A DNA stretch of 55,734 nt from Nocardioidaceae bacterium (GCA_029266455.1 JAQSWV010000027.1:1-55734); one strand, 5' to 3'; shown: positions 1 through 9,053, counted from the first letter of the stretch. Notes: generated from the letters alone by a model not told the origin. Made by a program: numbers and translations.

Positions 1-876
1 GGCCCCGAGGGCGCGACCGTGCTGCTGATCAGCGACGGGCACGCCAACGCCGGCATCACCGACGCCGACCAGCTGGCGTCGATCGCCACGACGTACGCGG
101 GCAAGAGGGTGTCGACCTCGGCGCTGGGATACGGGCTCGGCTACGACGAGCGGCTGCTCTCAGTCGTCGCCAAGGCCGGGCGCGGCAACGAGCTGTTCGC
201 CGAGGACCCCGATCAGGCCGGCGCGCTCATCGCCGGCGAGGTGGACGGGCTGCTCAGCCAGACCGTCCAGGCGGCGTCGCTGCTGGTCCGCATGTCGCCG
301 CACGTCAGGGGCGTCGCGCTGGCCAACGACGTGACCGCCACCGGCACCAAGGACGGGCTGCTGGTCGAGCTGGGCGGCTTCTGGGCCGACGAGGAGCGCA
401 AGCTGCTGCTCACCTTCGACGTGCCCGGCATGCCCGCCCTCGGGCTCACCCAGATCGCGACGCTGGAGCTCACGTACGTCGACGTGGCCACGATGCTCGA
501 GCAGACGGTCGCGCTCCCGCTGCACGTCAACGTGGTGCCCGGCGACCAGGCGGCGGGTCGGATCGCCAACCCGCTCGTCGTCACCGAGATGGCGTTCCTG
601 ACCGCGCAGGCCCGGAAGCGGGACGCGTCGCGCCGGCTGTCCGAGGGTGACCACATCGGGGCCGTGGCCGGCCTGTCCGACGCCAGCGACAACCTCCACG
701 CCGCCATGGCCGTGGCCCCGCCCGAGGCGATGCCCGAACTGCAGGAGGAGTCGGACATGATCGAGCAGCTGCGGGCCGAAGCCGAGTACGGCGACCGGAA
801 CCTCACCTCGAAGCGGCTGTCCGCGGATTCATCCCGCAAGTCGCGGACGCGCGGCCGGCGCCCGGAGAGCACCTGA
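1..876 (+). CDS. VWA-domain protein, C-terminal part (5' end outside window)
   Basis: The reading frame is open from the first base, so the gene begins upstream and only 291 residues are visible. The first residues (TVLLISDGHANAG) resemble the strand-and-loop of a von Willebrand factor A domain that follows the metal site; the DxSxS part of that site would lie upstream. The rest, about 200 residues, is acidic with beta-type segments, as in the C-terminal region of VWA proteins of the chloride-channel-like class. The tail is basic and rich in Ser and Arg. The stop overlaps the next start by one base (TGATG), so the two are translationally coupled. Partner and function are unknown. The VWA assignment rests on the short motif and overall character. 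Confidence 0.7.
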   Translation, partial: GPEGATVLLISDGHANAGITDADQLASIATTYAGKRVSTSALGYGLGYDERLLSVVAKAGRGNELFAEDPDQAGALIAGEVDGLLSQTVQAASLLVRMSPHVRGVALANDVTATGTKDGLLVELGGFWADEERKLLLTFDVPGMPALGLTQIATLELTYVDVATMLEQTVALPLHVNVVPGDQAAGRIANPLVVTEMAFLTAQARKRDASRRLSEGDHIGAVAGLSDASDNLHAAMAVAPPEAMPELQEESDMIEQLRAEAEYGDRNLTSKRLSADSSRKSRTRGRRPEST

Positions 877-1541
877 TGACCGCTGCACCGCGCATACTGC
901 TCGTACCCCGCTCGCCCTTGGAGACCGCCATCGACCGTGACACCCAGCCCCGCCTCCGGGTCGCCAACGCCGACTTCGTCACCCCGCGGCTGCTCGTGGG
1001 CGGCGACCTCGACTACCGCGACGAGAAGGCAGTCGCGCAGCTCGCCGAGCTGGTGTCGATCGGCGTCACCCACATCGTCGACGCCCGTATCGAGGCCAGC
1101 GACGAGGACTTCGTCGCCGCCCGCGTCCCCGCGATGGCGTACCTGCACCATGGCGTCGACGACGCCGGACAGCGCATCCCGGCGGCGTGGTTCGACGTGG
1201 GCGTCGACTTCGCTGTGTCCGCACTTGAGGACGATCCCGACGCGATGGTGCTGAGCCACTGCCACATGGGCATCAACCGCGGCCCGTCGCTCGGGTTCGC
1301 GATCCTGCTCGCCCAGGGCTGGAACCCCATGGACGCGCTGAACCGGATCCGGACGGTGCGCCCGATCGCTTTCGTCGCGTACGCCGAGGACGCGCTGCAC
1401 TGGCACCACGGCCGTACGGGCGGCAGCTCCCGCCAGCTTGCCGGCGACCTGCGCAGGCTCGCCGAGTGGCGAGAAGCGAACGAACTGGACATCGAGAACG
1501 TCATCCGCGGCATCCGCCGCCAGGAGGCACGCGGACTGTGA
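876..1541 (+). CDS. Dual-specificity phosphatase-like protein
   Basis: A 221-residue protein with the cysteine-phosphatase loop HCHMGINRGPS (Cys129, Arg135), which fits the HCx5R(S/T)-type P-loop of dual-specificity phosphatases. Upstream sits the core typical of these proteins (residues 36-100), including an Asp-rich HHGVDDAGQ stretch that could hold the general acid. The C-terminal 40 residues are charged and helical. No signal peptide or membrane segment is visible, so it is cytoplasmic. The start overlaps the stop of the VWA gene by one base, and the next gene carries a second HCx5R domain, so phosphatase-type chemistry recurs in this group. The substrate is unknown; it could act on phosphoprotein, phospho-sugar or RNA ends. 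Confidence 0.75.
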   Translation: MTAAPRILLVPRSPLETAIDRDTQPRLRVANADFVTPRLLVGGDLDYRDEKAVAQLAELVSIGVTHIVDARIEASDEDFVAARVPAMAYLHHGVDDAGQRIPAAWFDVGVDFAVSALEDDPDAMVLSHCHMGINRGPSLGFAILLAQGWNPMDALNRIRTVRPIAFVAYAEDALHWHHGRTGGSSRQLAGDLRRLAEWREANELDIENVIRGIRRQEARGL

Positions 1542-1600
1542 CTCTCAACAGCACCGTCACCGACCGCGCCTGTCATCCCCGCGCCCCCAATCGCGCGCCG

Positions 1601-1673
1601 CCCGATCCGCGCCGCCCGATCCGCGCCGCCCGATCCGCGCCGCCGATCCGCGCCGATCCGCGAGTTGTGCAGG
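1601..1673 (+). repeat. 14-bp tandem repeat running into a dispersed 19-bp repeat
   Basis: Three perfect tandem copies of cccgatccgcgccg lie at 1601-1642, followed by a shortened copy and then a full copy of the dispersed repeat gatccgcgagttgtgcagg at 1655-1673. The tandem unit contains the first eight bases of the dispersed repeat, so the array may have grown from it. It sits between the phosphatase gene and the start of the ADP-ribosylglycohydrolase gene. Confidence 0.8.
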
Positions 1674-1753
1674 TCGGGCACCGCAGGCCCACGCTGAGCG
1701 GTCACCTTGGCGCTGTTCGTGCCACTCTGAATACACAACACACGGGGGCAGTC

Positions 1754-3241
1754 ATGGACAGCACCACTTCGGATAGATCCGCTGGCGTTCTGCTGGCGCA
1801 GGCGTGCGGCGACGCGCTTGGCGTCCCCTACGAGTTCCGGGCTCCACCCCTCGGCGAGGACGAGCTCGCCGAGATGAAGGGTGGCGGGCTCGGGCCGTAC
1901 GAGCCCGGCGAGTGGAGCGACGACACCCAGATGGGGCTGTGCATCGCCCGAGTCGCTGCCAGGGGCGCTGACCTGAGCAGCGACGAGGCCCTGGACGAGA
2001 TAGCCGAGGCGTTCCTCGATTGGGGCGCTCACGGTGCGAGTGACATCGGTAATCAGACGCGTGCGGTGCTGTCTGCGGCTCGCCGAAGCGAGGGACCGGT
2101 CGGCAAGCGGCTGCGAGATACGGCCGCGACGCATGCCGCCCGGAACTCGCGGAGCGCCGGCAACGGAGCGCTCATGCGGACGTCGGTCGTCGGCCTGACC
2201 TCACTCGACGACCGGGACGCGACCGCGAGGGCGGCCCGAGCCGTGGCCGAGCTGACCCACGGCGACCCACTGGCGGCCGAGTCGTGCGTGCTGTGGAGCG
2301 AGGCCGTGCGGGTGGCGGTGACCGACGGCCGCTTCGACCTGTTGTCCGGCCTCGACCTTCTTGCCGACGACCGTCGTGAACAGTGGCGCGACTGGATCAA
2401 CCAGGCGACCGGTGCGGATCCGCGTCAGTTCACCCCCAACGGCTTCACGGTCACGGCCCTGCAGGCGGCGTGGGCGGCGATCACTTCGACGCCCGAACCC
2501 GGCCTTGATCCCGCTGCGGGCTCGTACCCCTGCCTGCATCTGCAGCACGCGCTACACAACGCCGTGCGGGTGGGCAACGACACCGACACCGTCGCCGCCA
2601 TCGCGGGCGGCCTGCTCGGAGCGCGTTGGGGCAGCTCGGCCGTGCCGTGGAACTGGCGGCGCGCGGTCCACGGCTGGCCGGGCATGGCCGTGCGTGACCT
2701 GGTATCGCTCGGCATCCTGACCGCCGCACGCGGGGCGTCGGGGCCGAACGGGTGGCCGATGGGCGAGCGCGTGGAGTCGTCGCTGTACGACTACACCCCC
2801 CATGCCGCCGTCCGGCACCCGCACGACGAGGGCGTGTGGCTCGGCACCGTGTCAGCGAGCGGGCACGATGCGGACGCGGTGGTCTCTATGTGCCGACTGG
2901 GAGCGGGCCAGGTCCCAGCGCCGGGTGTGGATCTCCGCGACCACGTCGAGGCGTGGCTTATCGATAGCGAAGACCGTGACAAGAACCCCAACCTGGACTT
3001 CGTGCTCGCCGACATCGCCGCCGCCACGGCCGGGCTCCGCGCCGAGGGCCGCCGAGTGCTCCTGCACTGCGTGCGAGCCGAGCAACGAACGCCGTCGGCC
3101 GGGATCGCGTACGCGCGGACGATGGGCGTGACTGCCGACGAAGCGCAGGACGCGATCCGGGAGGCAACCCCCAACGCACGTGGGTACGGCCGGTTATGGG
3201 ACGCCGCACGGCAGGTTCCCGCAGCCACCCCCGCACACTGA
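1754..3241 (+). CDS. ADP-ribosylglycohydrolase fused to a phosphatase-like C-terminal domain
   Basis: The protein is 495 residues from the ATG at 1754; the frame is open further upstream but that stretch is repeat-derived. Residues 8 to about 310 match the ADP-ribosylglycohydrolase (DraG) fold: GDALGVPYEF near the N-terminus, WSDDTQM (metal ligands), GNGALMR in the middle and NDTDTVAAIAGGLLGA near the end of the domain. Such enzymes remove ADP-ribose from proteins or nucleic acids using two Mg ions. From about residue 360 there is a separate domain with an HCVRAEQRTPS loop (Cys439, Arg445), which fits the Cx5R phosphatase loop. The previous gene encodes a stand-alone protein with the same loop. 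Copies of a dispersed repeat lie on both sides of the gene in the same orientation. The fusion suggests coupled processing of ADP-ribosylated and phosphorylated targets, which is inference. Confidence 0.85.
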   Translation: MDSTTSDRSAGVLLAQACGDALGVPYEFRAPPLGEDELAEMKGGGLGPYEPGEWSDDTQMGLCIARVAARGADLSSDEALDEIAEAFLDWGAHGASDIGNQTRAVLSAARRSEGPVGKRLRDTAATHAARNSRSAGNGALMRTSVVGLTSLDDRDATARAARAVAELTHGDPLAAESCVLWSEAVRVAVTDGRFDLLSGLDLLADDRREQWRDWINQATGADPRQFTPNGFTVTALQAAWAAITSTPEPGLDPAAGSYPCLHLQHALHNAVRVGNDTDTVAAIAGGLLGARWGSSAVPWNWRRAVHGWPGMAVRDLVSLGILTAARGASGPNGWPMGERVESSLYDYTPHAAVRHPHDEGVWLGTVSASGHDADAVVSMCRLGAGQVPAPGVDLRDHVEAWLIDSEDRDKNPNLDFVLADIAAATAGLRAEGRRVLLHCVRAEQRTPSAGIAYARTMGVTADEAQDAIREATPNARGYGRLWDAARQVPAATPAH

Positions 3242-3758
3242 CCATCATCTGCCCATCCGCGAGTTGTGCAGGATCGCCTCGCGCTGACTGTCACATGGCG
3301 GGCGGACTCGGTAGCCGGTCGGGGCGCGTGTATGGACGCGCCGCATTTCCGGTGTGAGGCAAGCGTGGACTTGCTCGGCACTCCGAGTGGGTGCCGGCCG
3401 GCAGAGCGGCACAGGGATTCATCATCTTGCGTGTGGTTCCAATGGGCCCAAGTCAGCCTCGACCGACGCATGTCCTCCCGGGCCCCGAAACCCGATCATG
3501 AGGGTCTCGACCTGCGTGGTGGACTCCTCGATGGTGGCCGGGGGCGGCGTATCCACTGCTGTCGTGCCACGGTCAGTCAGTTCGCAGCTCGAGTGGAAGT
3601 CGCACTTCGGCTGTCAGAAGCGATGCGCTGGTCGGAGGACGCGAGGGCGAACTACAGGCCCGTCCGCTCCGTTGGTTCGTCGGGGTAGCCGAGGGGCTGT
3701 ACCTGTGAGTACTCGCCAAGGTGATGCCTTGCCAGAGTTGAGCTGACCATCCCCTGCC
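3242..3758. other. Intergenic region without a supported gene
   Basis: About 517 bases between the ADP-ribosylglycohydrolase stop and the nrdJ stop, two genes facing each other. Short open frames are present on both strands but none shows a recognisable domain. The region holds one copy of the dispersed 19-bp repeat at 3255-3272. A weak hairpin (caagg/ccttg, 3716-3730) lies just beyond the nrdJ stop on the minus strand and could be its terminator. Base composition is less GC-rich than the neighbours. Confidence 0.6.
3255..3272 (+). repeat. Dispersed repeat copy downstream of the ADP-ribosylglycohydrolase gene
   Basis: The sequence atccgcgagttgtgcagg matches 18 of 19 bases of the copy at 1655-1673 and has the same orientation. 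The two copies thus flank the ADP-ribosylglycohydrolase gene as direct repeats about 1.6 kb apart. Confidence 0.85.
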
Positions 3759-6359
3759 TTAGCTGCAACCGCTGGTACTCCCGCATCCCTCACACACGAA
3801 GCAGCTGCCCGCTGGCCGCATCTTCGTGCCACAGGTGAAGCACAGCGGAGAGTCGACCGCGGAGCCGGTGATCTCCTCCAGCAGCTCGGCGGTGGTGTGC
3901 GCGGTGACCGGCGCTGGCTTGGCGGTCTCCTCGACGACACTCTCGACCGGGGCAGGGGCGGACGTCTTGAGCGACTCAGCTTCCGGCAGCTCCTCGACCA
4001 GCTCGGCAGGGGCCTCGTACGAGCCGGTCTCCAGCTGGCGCTGACGCTCCTCGGCCGAGTAGATGCCCAGGGACGCACGCCGCTCGAACGGCAGGTGGTC
4101 CAGCGCCAGCCGGCGGAAGATGTAGTCCATGATCGACTGGCTCATCCGGATGTCCGGGTCGTCGGTCAGACCGGCTGGCTCGAACTTCATGTTGGTGAAC
4201 TTCTGCACGTAGGTCTCGAGCGGCACCCCGTACTGCAGCGAGATCGAGATCGCCATCGAGAACGCGTCCATCACCCCGGCCAGGGTCGAGCCCTGCTTGC
4301 CCAGCTTGAGGAACACCTCGCCCAGGCCGTCGTCGGGGTACGAGCCCGCCGTCATGTAGCCCTCCGCCCCACCGACGGTGAACGACGTGGTCACCGACGG
4401 GCGCGACTTCGGCAGCCGCTTGCGGATCGGCGCCGCCGGCACCGGCACCTCGACGACCTTCTCGGCCGTGTTGGTCTTCGCGGTTGCCAGCGGCTGGCCG
4501 ACCTTGCAGTTGTCCCGGTACACCGCGAGCGCCTTGAGGCCGAGCTTCCAGCCCTGGAAGTACACGTCGGCGATGTCCTCGACCGTCGCGGACTCGGGCA
4601 GGTTCACGGTCTTCGAGATCGCGCCGGAGATGAAGGGCTGCGCAGCTGCCATCATCCGCACGTGGCCCATCGGCTTGATCGACCGCTCCCCCATCGCGCA
4701 GTCGAACACCTCGTAGTGCTCCGGCTTGAGCCCCGGTGCGTCGATGACGTGCCCGTGCTCGGCGATGTACTCGACGATCGCCTCGATCGTCTCGGTCGCG
4801 TACCCGAGCTTGGTGAGCGCCCGCGGCACGGTCTGGTTGACGATCTGCATCGACCCGCCGCCGACCAGCTTCTTGAACTTGACCAGCGAGAAGTCAGGCT
4901 CGATGCCAGTGGTGTCGCAGTCCATCATGAAGCCGATGGTGTTGTGGCTGACGAACCCGCCGGCAACGTACGTCACGTTATCGGGTACCGACAGGTCGAA
5001 GGTCGGCTGAAGGCCGCCATCCTCGTTGGCCGTGACCGGCTCGAACAGGTAGCCGAGCGCATGGGCCAGCCGGGGGTCCGGCGTCTCGGCCTGGATCATC
5101 CGGGCGGTCTGACGAGACACACCGCCGTGCTTGCCCAGAGCGGAGATGAGCACGCTGCGGTGCGCAGAGCCGCGCGGCACGATCTCGTCCCACACGGCGC
5201 GGGGCAAGTGGATGCGGTCGCGGTTGCCCGACTGCGGCGCCTCGACCTCGGGCAGCAGCGCGTTCTTGCGTCCGCTGATGAAGCCGACGCACTCCTCGAA
5301 CGCCATCGCGTGGTCGAGGTTGCGCAGTCGCACCTGGAAGACGGGGCCACCCCAGCCGCTGACCGTCTCGCGCGTGGTGGTTCCCATGCCCAGCGCCAGG
5401 AGCAGCGTGCGGATCTCGGCGGCAAAGGACTCGGACGAGGTCGAGAGGCTGGGCACCTGCGCGATCACAGTGCCATCGGCCTCGAACACGCCCCGCAGGA
5501 ACGCGGCGTACACCTCGACGTCGTTGGTCTCCAGCACCGCGGAGGGCACTCGCGGGGTCCAGCCCTTGCCGGCGTGGCCGTCACGAGGGGACAACCTGGC
5601 GAAGCCGGCAGCGGTCCACCAGCGGGCCAGCCGCACCGACGACAGGACGACCTCCTGGTAGCCCTGCTGCTGGGTGACAACAGGCTCGAGGTGGAACAGC
5701 TCCTTGCTCAACAGTCGGATCCGCTCGACCACGTCGATGTCGGTGTCGGCAACGGTCAGGCGCACGCCCTTGGCATGCAGGCTGCCGTCGCCCATGAAGT
5801 AGCCGACCAGCTCGGCCAGCTGCGCCGTGACCTGGTCGGGAACGATGACGTTGCGGTCGCCGGCGTAGTAGGCCTGGTCGAGCACAGGCAGCGGCACCCG
5901 ACGGGGCTCACCCACCATCGTGCCGAGCTGGACGGGAACCACGTCGTCTGCGGAGACGTCGGCCATCCGCTTCCACACCCAGTCGCCGGACTGCGGGTCG
6001 ACGACCTTGATGCGGTGGGTCAACGTGCCCTGGATCCGGTAGCCGCCGGCTGTCACGATCCGCCGCGTCGGTTCCTCACCGTTCACGAAGAACTTCGTGG
6101 CCTGCCGCGGCCCCTCGTCGGTCGAGACCTCAACGTCGAGGTCCTGCCAGCGGTCGCCCCACACGTCACCCAGCTCACCGAGGCGCGCCAGTCCACGGTC
6201 GGTGGTCACGAGCGTGTCGGGCGTGAGGCAGCCCGTCGGGGCCAGTACTGAGGCCTGCGCGTTGCGCCAGCCGTTCTTGGCCCCGATCGCCAGGCCGTCG
6301 GCCCACGCCTTGGTGGCCTCGCGATGCACGTTGCGGTCGATCTCGTGCAGCGTGCGCAC
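3759..6359 (-). CDS. nrdJ: Vitamin B12-dependent ribonucleotide reductase NrdJ, C-terminal half with intein (out of frame with N-terminal half)
   Basis: This open frame (866 codons from a GTG at 6359) carries the second half of class II ribonucleotide reductase, which makes deoxyribonucleotides from ribonucleotides with adenosylcobalamin. Recognisable NrdJ sequence begins at [12 protein letters not shown] (from 6371), continues to [11 protein letters not shown], is interrupted by the intein (6230-4941), and resumes with [16 protein letters not shown]. It ends in a Cys-rich tail ([19 protein letters not shown]) typical of NrdJ. The N-terminal half lies upstream in a different frame. Between the halves about 29 residues normally present in NrdJ are missing, leaving one unmatched base at 6372. 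The GTG at 6359 is therefore probably not a natural start but the first start codon in this broken frame. Unless this is a sequence error, the gene is a pseudogene. Confidence 0.85.
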   Translation of the reverse strand: MRTLHEIDRNVHREATKAWADGLAIGAKNGWRNAQASVLAPTGCLTPDTLVTTDRGLARLGELGDVWGDRWQDLDVEVSTDEGPRQATKFFVNGEEPTRRIVTAGGYRIQGTLTHRIKVVDPQSGDWVWKRMADVSADDVVPVQLGTMVGEPRRVPLPVLDQAYYAGDRNVIVPDQVTAQLAELVGYFMGDGSLHAKGVRLTVADTDIDVVERIRLLSKELFHLEPVVTQQQGYQEVVLSSVRLARWWTAAGFARLSPRDGHAGKGWTPRVPSAVLETNDVEVYAAFLRGVFEADGTVIAQVPSLSTSSESFAAEIRTLLLALGMGTTTRETVSGWGGPVFQVRLRNLDHAMAFEECVGFISGRKNALLPEVEAPQSGNRDRIHLPRAVWDEIVPRGSAHRSVLISALGKHGGVSRQTARMIQAETPDPRLAHALGYLFEPVTANEDGGLQPTFDLSVPDNVTYVAGGFVSHNTIGFMMDCDTTGIEPDFSLVKFKKLVGGGSMQIVNQTVPRALTKLGYATETIEAIVEYIAEHGHVIDAPGLKPEHYEVFDCAMGERSIKPMGHVRMMAAAQPFISGAISKTVNLPESATVEDIADVYFQGWKLGLKALAVYRDNCKVGQPLATAKTNTAEKVVEVPVPAAPIRKRLPKSRPSVTTSFTVGGAEGYMTAGSYPDDGLGEVFLKLGKQGSTLAGVMDAFSMAISISLQYGVPLETYVQKFTNMKFEPAGLTDDPDIRMSQSIMDYIFRRLALDHLPFERRASLGIYSAEERQRQLETGSYEAPAELVEELPEAESLKTSAPAPVESVVEETAKPAPVTAHTTAELLEEITGSAVDSPLCFTCGTKMRPAGSCFVCEGCGSTSGCS
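4941..6230 (-). mobile_element. Intein with LAGLIDADG homing endonuclease inside nrdJ
   Basis: The insert starts with Cys ([13 protein letters not shown], block A) straight after LAPTG and ends with VSHN before Thr, giving 430 codons. The N-terminal splicing region contains GTLTHRIKV (the TxxH block B). The central part has two LAGLIDADG-type helices, [11 protein letters not shown] and [11 protein letters not shown], each with its acidic residue, so the homing endonuclease looks intact. The C-terminal block GGFVSHN followed by Thr supplies the His-Asn pair and the +1 nucleophile. The insertion point is in one of the most conserved stretches of NrdJ, as is usual for inteins. All splicing residues that I can identify are present. 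Splicing could not restore NrdJ while the upstream frameshift stands. Confidence 0.93.
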
Positions 6360-7725
6360 CTCGTCGTTGGCCGGACTGCTTGTACGCGGTACCGGTCATG
6401 AGGGAGGTGATCGCCGCCGCGAACGCGCGACCGCCCTCGGAGTCGTACGCCAGCCCCGAGGCCATCAGCAGCGCGCCAAGGTTGGCGTACCCGATGCCGA
6501 GCTGGCGGTACGCACGGGTCGTCTCGCCGATCGCCTCGGTCGGGAAGTCGGCGAAGCAGATCGAGATGTCCATCGCGGTGATCACGAACGCGACCGCCCG
6601 CGCGAAGGTCACCGCGTCGAACGAGCCGTCGTCCTTGAGGAACGTCAACAGGTTGAGGCTGGCGAGGTTGCACGACGAGTTGTCGAGGTGCATGTACTCC
6701 GAACACCCCGGGTCGGCGCACTCCCACGCGGCCTGCGCCATCTTGCCCCACAGCTGCCTGGCGTCGACGCTCTCGATGACCTCGCCGGTGAGGCGGCCGG
6801 TCAGCCCGAAGTCGGTGCCATCCTCGACCGCACGCATGAAGGAGTCAGTCACACGTACCGAGTTGTTGGCGTTCTGGTACTGGACGCTGACGATGTCGCG
6901 CCCGCCGAGGTCCATGTCGAAGCCCGCGTCGCGCAGCACGCGGATCTTGTCCTCCTCGCGGGCCTTGGTCTCGACGAACTCCTCGATGTCGGGGTGGTCG
7001 ACGTCCAGCACGACCATCTTCGCCGCGCGCCGGGTGGCGCCGCCGGACTTGATGGTGCCGGCGCTCGCGTCGGCGCCGCGCATGAACGACACCGGGCCGC
7101 TGGCCGTGCCGCCCGAGCTGCGCAGGAGCTCCTTCGACCCGCGGATGCGCGAGATGTTGAGGCCCGATCCCGAGCCCCCCTTGAAGATCAGGCCTTCCTC
7201 GCGGTACCAGTTCAGGATCGAGTCCATGTTGTCGTCGACGGCGAGGATGAAGCACGCGCTCACCTGCTGCGGACTCGACGTGCCCACGTTGAACCACACC
7301 GGCGAGTTGAAGGCGAACACCTGGTGCAGCAGCATCCAGGTCAGCTCGTGCTCGAAGATCTCGGCGTCGTCAGGCGTCGCGAAGTAGCCGTTGTCCTTGC
7401 CGGCCTTGACGTAGGTGAGCACCACCCGATCGATCAGCTGGCGCAGGCTGGACTCGCGCTCGGCGCTCCCGACCGCGCCGCGGAAGTACTTGCTGGTCAC
7501 GATCGTCGAGGCGTTGACGCTCCACGACGCCGGGAACTCGACTCCGCGCTGCTCGAAGACGTTGGCGCCGGTCTTCCAGTTCGTCTGGACGACGTCGCGC
7601 CGCTCCCAGGTCACCTCGTCGTACGGGTGCACGCCGGGGGTGGTGTAGAGGCGCTCGATCGTGAGCCCCTTCGCCTTGCTCGAGGCCTTCTTCTGTGCGG
7701 CCTCGGAGCCGACGGTCTCGGTCAT
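6175..7725 (-). CDS. nrdJ: Vitamin B12-dependent ribonucleotide reductase NrdJ, N-terminal half (frameshifted near 6372)
   Basis: The N-terminal 451 codons (7725 to 6373) are normal class II reductase sequence. They include [50 protein letters not shown] (conserved Gly-rich strand) and the active-site finger loop [11 protein letters not shown] with its Cys. NrdJ similarity stops at [10 protein letters not shown]; the frame then runs on meaninglessly into the intein until a stop at 6175. The continuation lies in another frame from 6371 after loss of about 29 residues. The start ATG at 7725 has a GGAG-like site (gaggagaacc) just upstream. nrdR lies 106 bases upstream on the same strand, the usual nrdR-nrdJ order, with a strong hairpin between them. 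Confidence 0.85.
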   Translation of the reverse strand: MTETVGSEAAQKKASSKAKGLTIERLYTTPGVHPYDEVTWERRDVVQTNWKTGANVFEQRGVEFPASWSVNASTIVTSKYFRGAVGSAERESSLRQLIDRVVLTYVKAGKDNGYFATPDDAEIFEHELTWMLLHQVFAFNSPVWFNVGTSSPQQVSACFILAVDDNMDSILNWYREEGLIFKGGSGSGLNISRIRGSKELLRSSGGTASGPVSFMRGADASAGTIKSGGATRRAAKMVVLDVDHPDIEEFVETKAREEDKIRVLRDAGFDMDLGGRDIVSVQYQNANNSVRVTDSFMRAVEDGTDFGLTGRLTGEVIESVDARQLWGKMAQAAWECADPGCSEYMHLDNSSCNLASLNLLTFLKDDGSFDAVTFARAVAFVITAMDISICFADFPTEAIGETTRAYRQLGIGYANLGALLMASGLAYDSEGGRAFAAAITSLMTGTAYKQSGQRRGAHAARDRPQRASRGHQGVGRRPGDRGQERLAQRAGLSTGPDGLPHARHARDHRPWTGAPR

Positions 7726-7787
7726 CTGGTTCTCCTCGATCGAATCGTCTCGTCCGTCAGTGCTGCTGGTCCTGCTGAGAAGTGGTG

Positions 7788-7829
7788 CCGCCGGCGGGGC
7801 GCGCCTTCCCCTGCACGCCCCGCCGGCGG
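7788..7829 (-). terminator. GC-rich hairpin between nrdR and nrdJ
   Basis: A perfect 14-bp inverted repeat (ccgccggcggggcg at 7788-7801 and its complement at 7816-7829) with a 14-base loop follows the nrdR stop by two bases. There is no T-run, so it may be a partial terminator or an mRNA-stability element that lowers or separates nrdJ expression from nrdR. Confidence 0.55.
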
Positions 7830-7831
7830 GT

Positions 7832-8335
7832 CTAGGTACGGCCCGGTGGGGCCGGCGCGTCGACGTCGTCGGTGGGCTGCGGGTCGCCGGCGCGCTCGGC
7901 CATCAGGCCGGCCACCTCGTCGGCGAAGTCGTCGACCGACTCGAACGCCTTGTAGACGCTCGCGAAGCGCAGGTACGCCACGGCGTCGAGCTCGCGCAGC
8001 GGGTCGAGCACCGCCAGGCCGACCTCGTCGGCCGGTACGTAGGCGGCCCCGGCCGCGCGCAGGGCGGTCTCGACCTCCTGGCCGAGCCGGGCCAGGTCGT
8101 CGTCGGTCACCGGGCGGCCCTTGCAGGCCTTGCGGACGCCGTCGATGACCTTGTCGCGGTTGAACGGCTCGGAGGCACCGGAGCGCTTCACCACGGCCAG
8201 CTGGATCTGCTCCACGGTGGTGAACCGCCGGTCGCACGCCTGGCAGGCCCGGCGACGCCGGATCGCGCCGCCGTCGTCGGCCACGCGCGAGTCGAGGACC
8301 CGGGTGTCGGTGTGCTTGCAGAAGGGGCAGTGCAC
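7832..8335 (-). CDS. nrdR: Transcriptional repressor NrdR
   Basis: A 167-residue protein with the full NrdR layout: an N-terminal zinc ribbon with Cys3, Cys6, Cys31 and Cys34 (HCPFC and ACQAC) and an ATP-cone domain over about residues 46-136 ([15 protein letters not shown], then [11 protein letters not shown]). NrdR senses ATP/dATP and represses ribonucleotide reductase genes by binding paired NrdR boxes. The gene precedes nrdJ on the same strand, the standard actinobacterial arrangement. The C-terminal tail (after residue 140) is acidic and Pro-rich and is variable in the family. A candidate NrdR-box pair lies 111-154 bases upstream of the start, so autoregulation is likely. Confidence 0.95.
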   Translation of the reverse strand: MHCPFCKHTDTRVLDSRVADDGGAIRRRRACQACDRRFTTVEQIQLAVVKRSGASEPFNRDKVIDGVRKACKGRPVTDDDLARLGQEVETALRAAGAAYVPADEVGLAVLDPLRELDAVAYLRFASVYKAFESVDDFADEVAGLMAERAGDPQPTDDVDAPAPPGRT

Positions 8336-8768
8336 CGTCCGACTCCTCCCTCGTGCGCGCCTCTCGACCCCGTTCTGGGGACGAATCTGTGGATTCCTGG
8401 GGATGGAGCCCCGTTGGCCTGTGGGTAAGTCTACCTACCCTGTGACACAACCTGTGGGGAAACCACACCGGTGTAACCACCAGATGTTGGGAACCGTACG
8501 CCTGCGCTGCGGGCATGGCAACACTCTCTCGCCCGCCACCGACACTTTCTTTCTGCCGCCGGTATCGGCGCAGGTCAGGGGGTTGTCTGGGTCGCGACTC
8601 GGGCGTGTCGCGGGGCCGCCGTCGAGGCGGGACGAAGCTCTCGAACAGCACACGTCGCGCCGAACCGAGGCGCCATGAGAGGCCCGGCAGAGCCGTCGGG
8701 GCTTCGCCGCGTACGAGGGTCTGCCCGAGGGGCGACGTCAGCGCTGGCGGACGCCGCTGAGGACTCCG
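8336..8768. other. Non-coding region upstream of nrdR
   Basis: A 433-base stretch between the nrdR start and the stop of the GNAT gene. The nrdR-proximal part holds the candidate NrdR boxes and presumably the nrdR promoter. In 8490-8768 I see no gene, no strong hairpin and no cobalamin riboswitch; the short open frames there look like chance frames in GC-rich DNA. Confidence 0.55.
8446..8489 (-). promoter_or_regulatory. Candidate pair of NrdR boxes upstream of nrdR
   Basis: Two imperfect palindromes, cacaacctgtgg (8446-8457) and caccagatgttg (8478-8489), share eight of twelve positions and are spaced 32 bases apart, about three helical turns. Paired NrdR boxes with this spacing are known upstream of reductase operons, with a CACnAnATnTnGTG-like core. 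The match is partial, so this is a candidate only. Confidence 0.4.
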
Positions 8769-9053
8769 TCAGGAGCTCACCACGGTCTGGTACTCGGGGT
8801 GCTTCTCGACCCAGGAGTTGATGAACGAGCACTCCGAGCGCACCGACGTCTCGCGGCCGCGCAGCTGGTCCAGGACGCTCCGCACGAGCTGGGAGCCGAC
8901 GCCCTCCCCTTCGTAGGCGTCGTCCACCTCGGTGTGGGTGAACACGAGCTGCCCGCCGTCGATGCGGTATGCGGCGACACCCGCGAGGCTGCCGTCGTCC
9001 GTGCGCGCCTCGAAGCGGTGGTGGTCGGGCGCGTCCACGACGTCGATGTCCAT
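8769..9053 (-). CDS. GNAT-type N-acetyltransferase (YjdJ-like, small)
   Basis: A 94-residue protein from the ATG at 9053; the frame is open further upstream but that part is Arg-rich and unlike a protein. The sequence fits the short acetyltransferase family related to YjdJ (PF14542): AYRIDGGQLVFTHTEVDDAYEGEGVGSQ runs as strand, turn and the acetyl-CoA pyrophosphate loop (EGEGVGSQLV replaces the usual QGxGxG/A). The family ends with a conserved FINSW-x-KHPEY motif, here SFINSWVEKHPEYQ, which makes the assignment firm. Substrates of this family are unknown. It is divergent from the dienelactone hydrolase remnant, with about 118 bases between them. Confidence 0.88.
   Translation of the reverse strand: MDIDVVDAPDHHRFEARTDDGSLAGVAAYRIDGGQLVFTHTEVDDAYEGEGVGSQLVRSVLDQLRGRETSVRSECSFINSWVEKHPEYQTVVSS

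Noticed and set aside
3242-3758. Open frames on both strands in the ARH-nrdJ gap
   Set aside because: None contains a domain, signal or ribosome site; composition does not resemble coding sequence of the neighbours.
3897-6251. Long plus-strand open frame opposite nrdJ (784 codons)
   Set aside because: It is a GC-driven mirror of nrdJ, rich in His, Arg and Val, without any recognisable domain; nrdJ motifs on the other strand are clear.
6300-6400. Programmed frameshift in nrdJ
   Set aside because: About 29 residues are missing in addition to the shift, so slippage could not restore the protein; no slippery site or pseudoknot is evident.
7726-8768. Cobalamin riboswitch upstream of nrdR-nrdJ
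   Set aside because: I see no B12-box-like conserved core; only simple hairpins are present.
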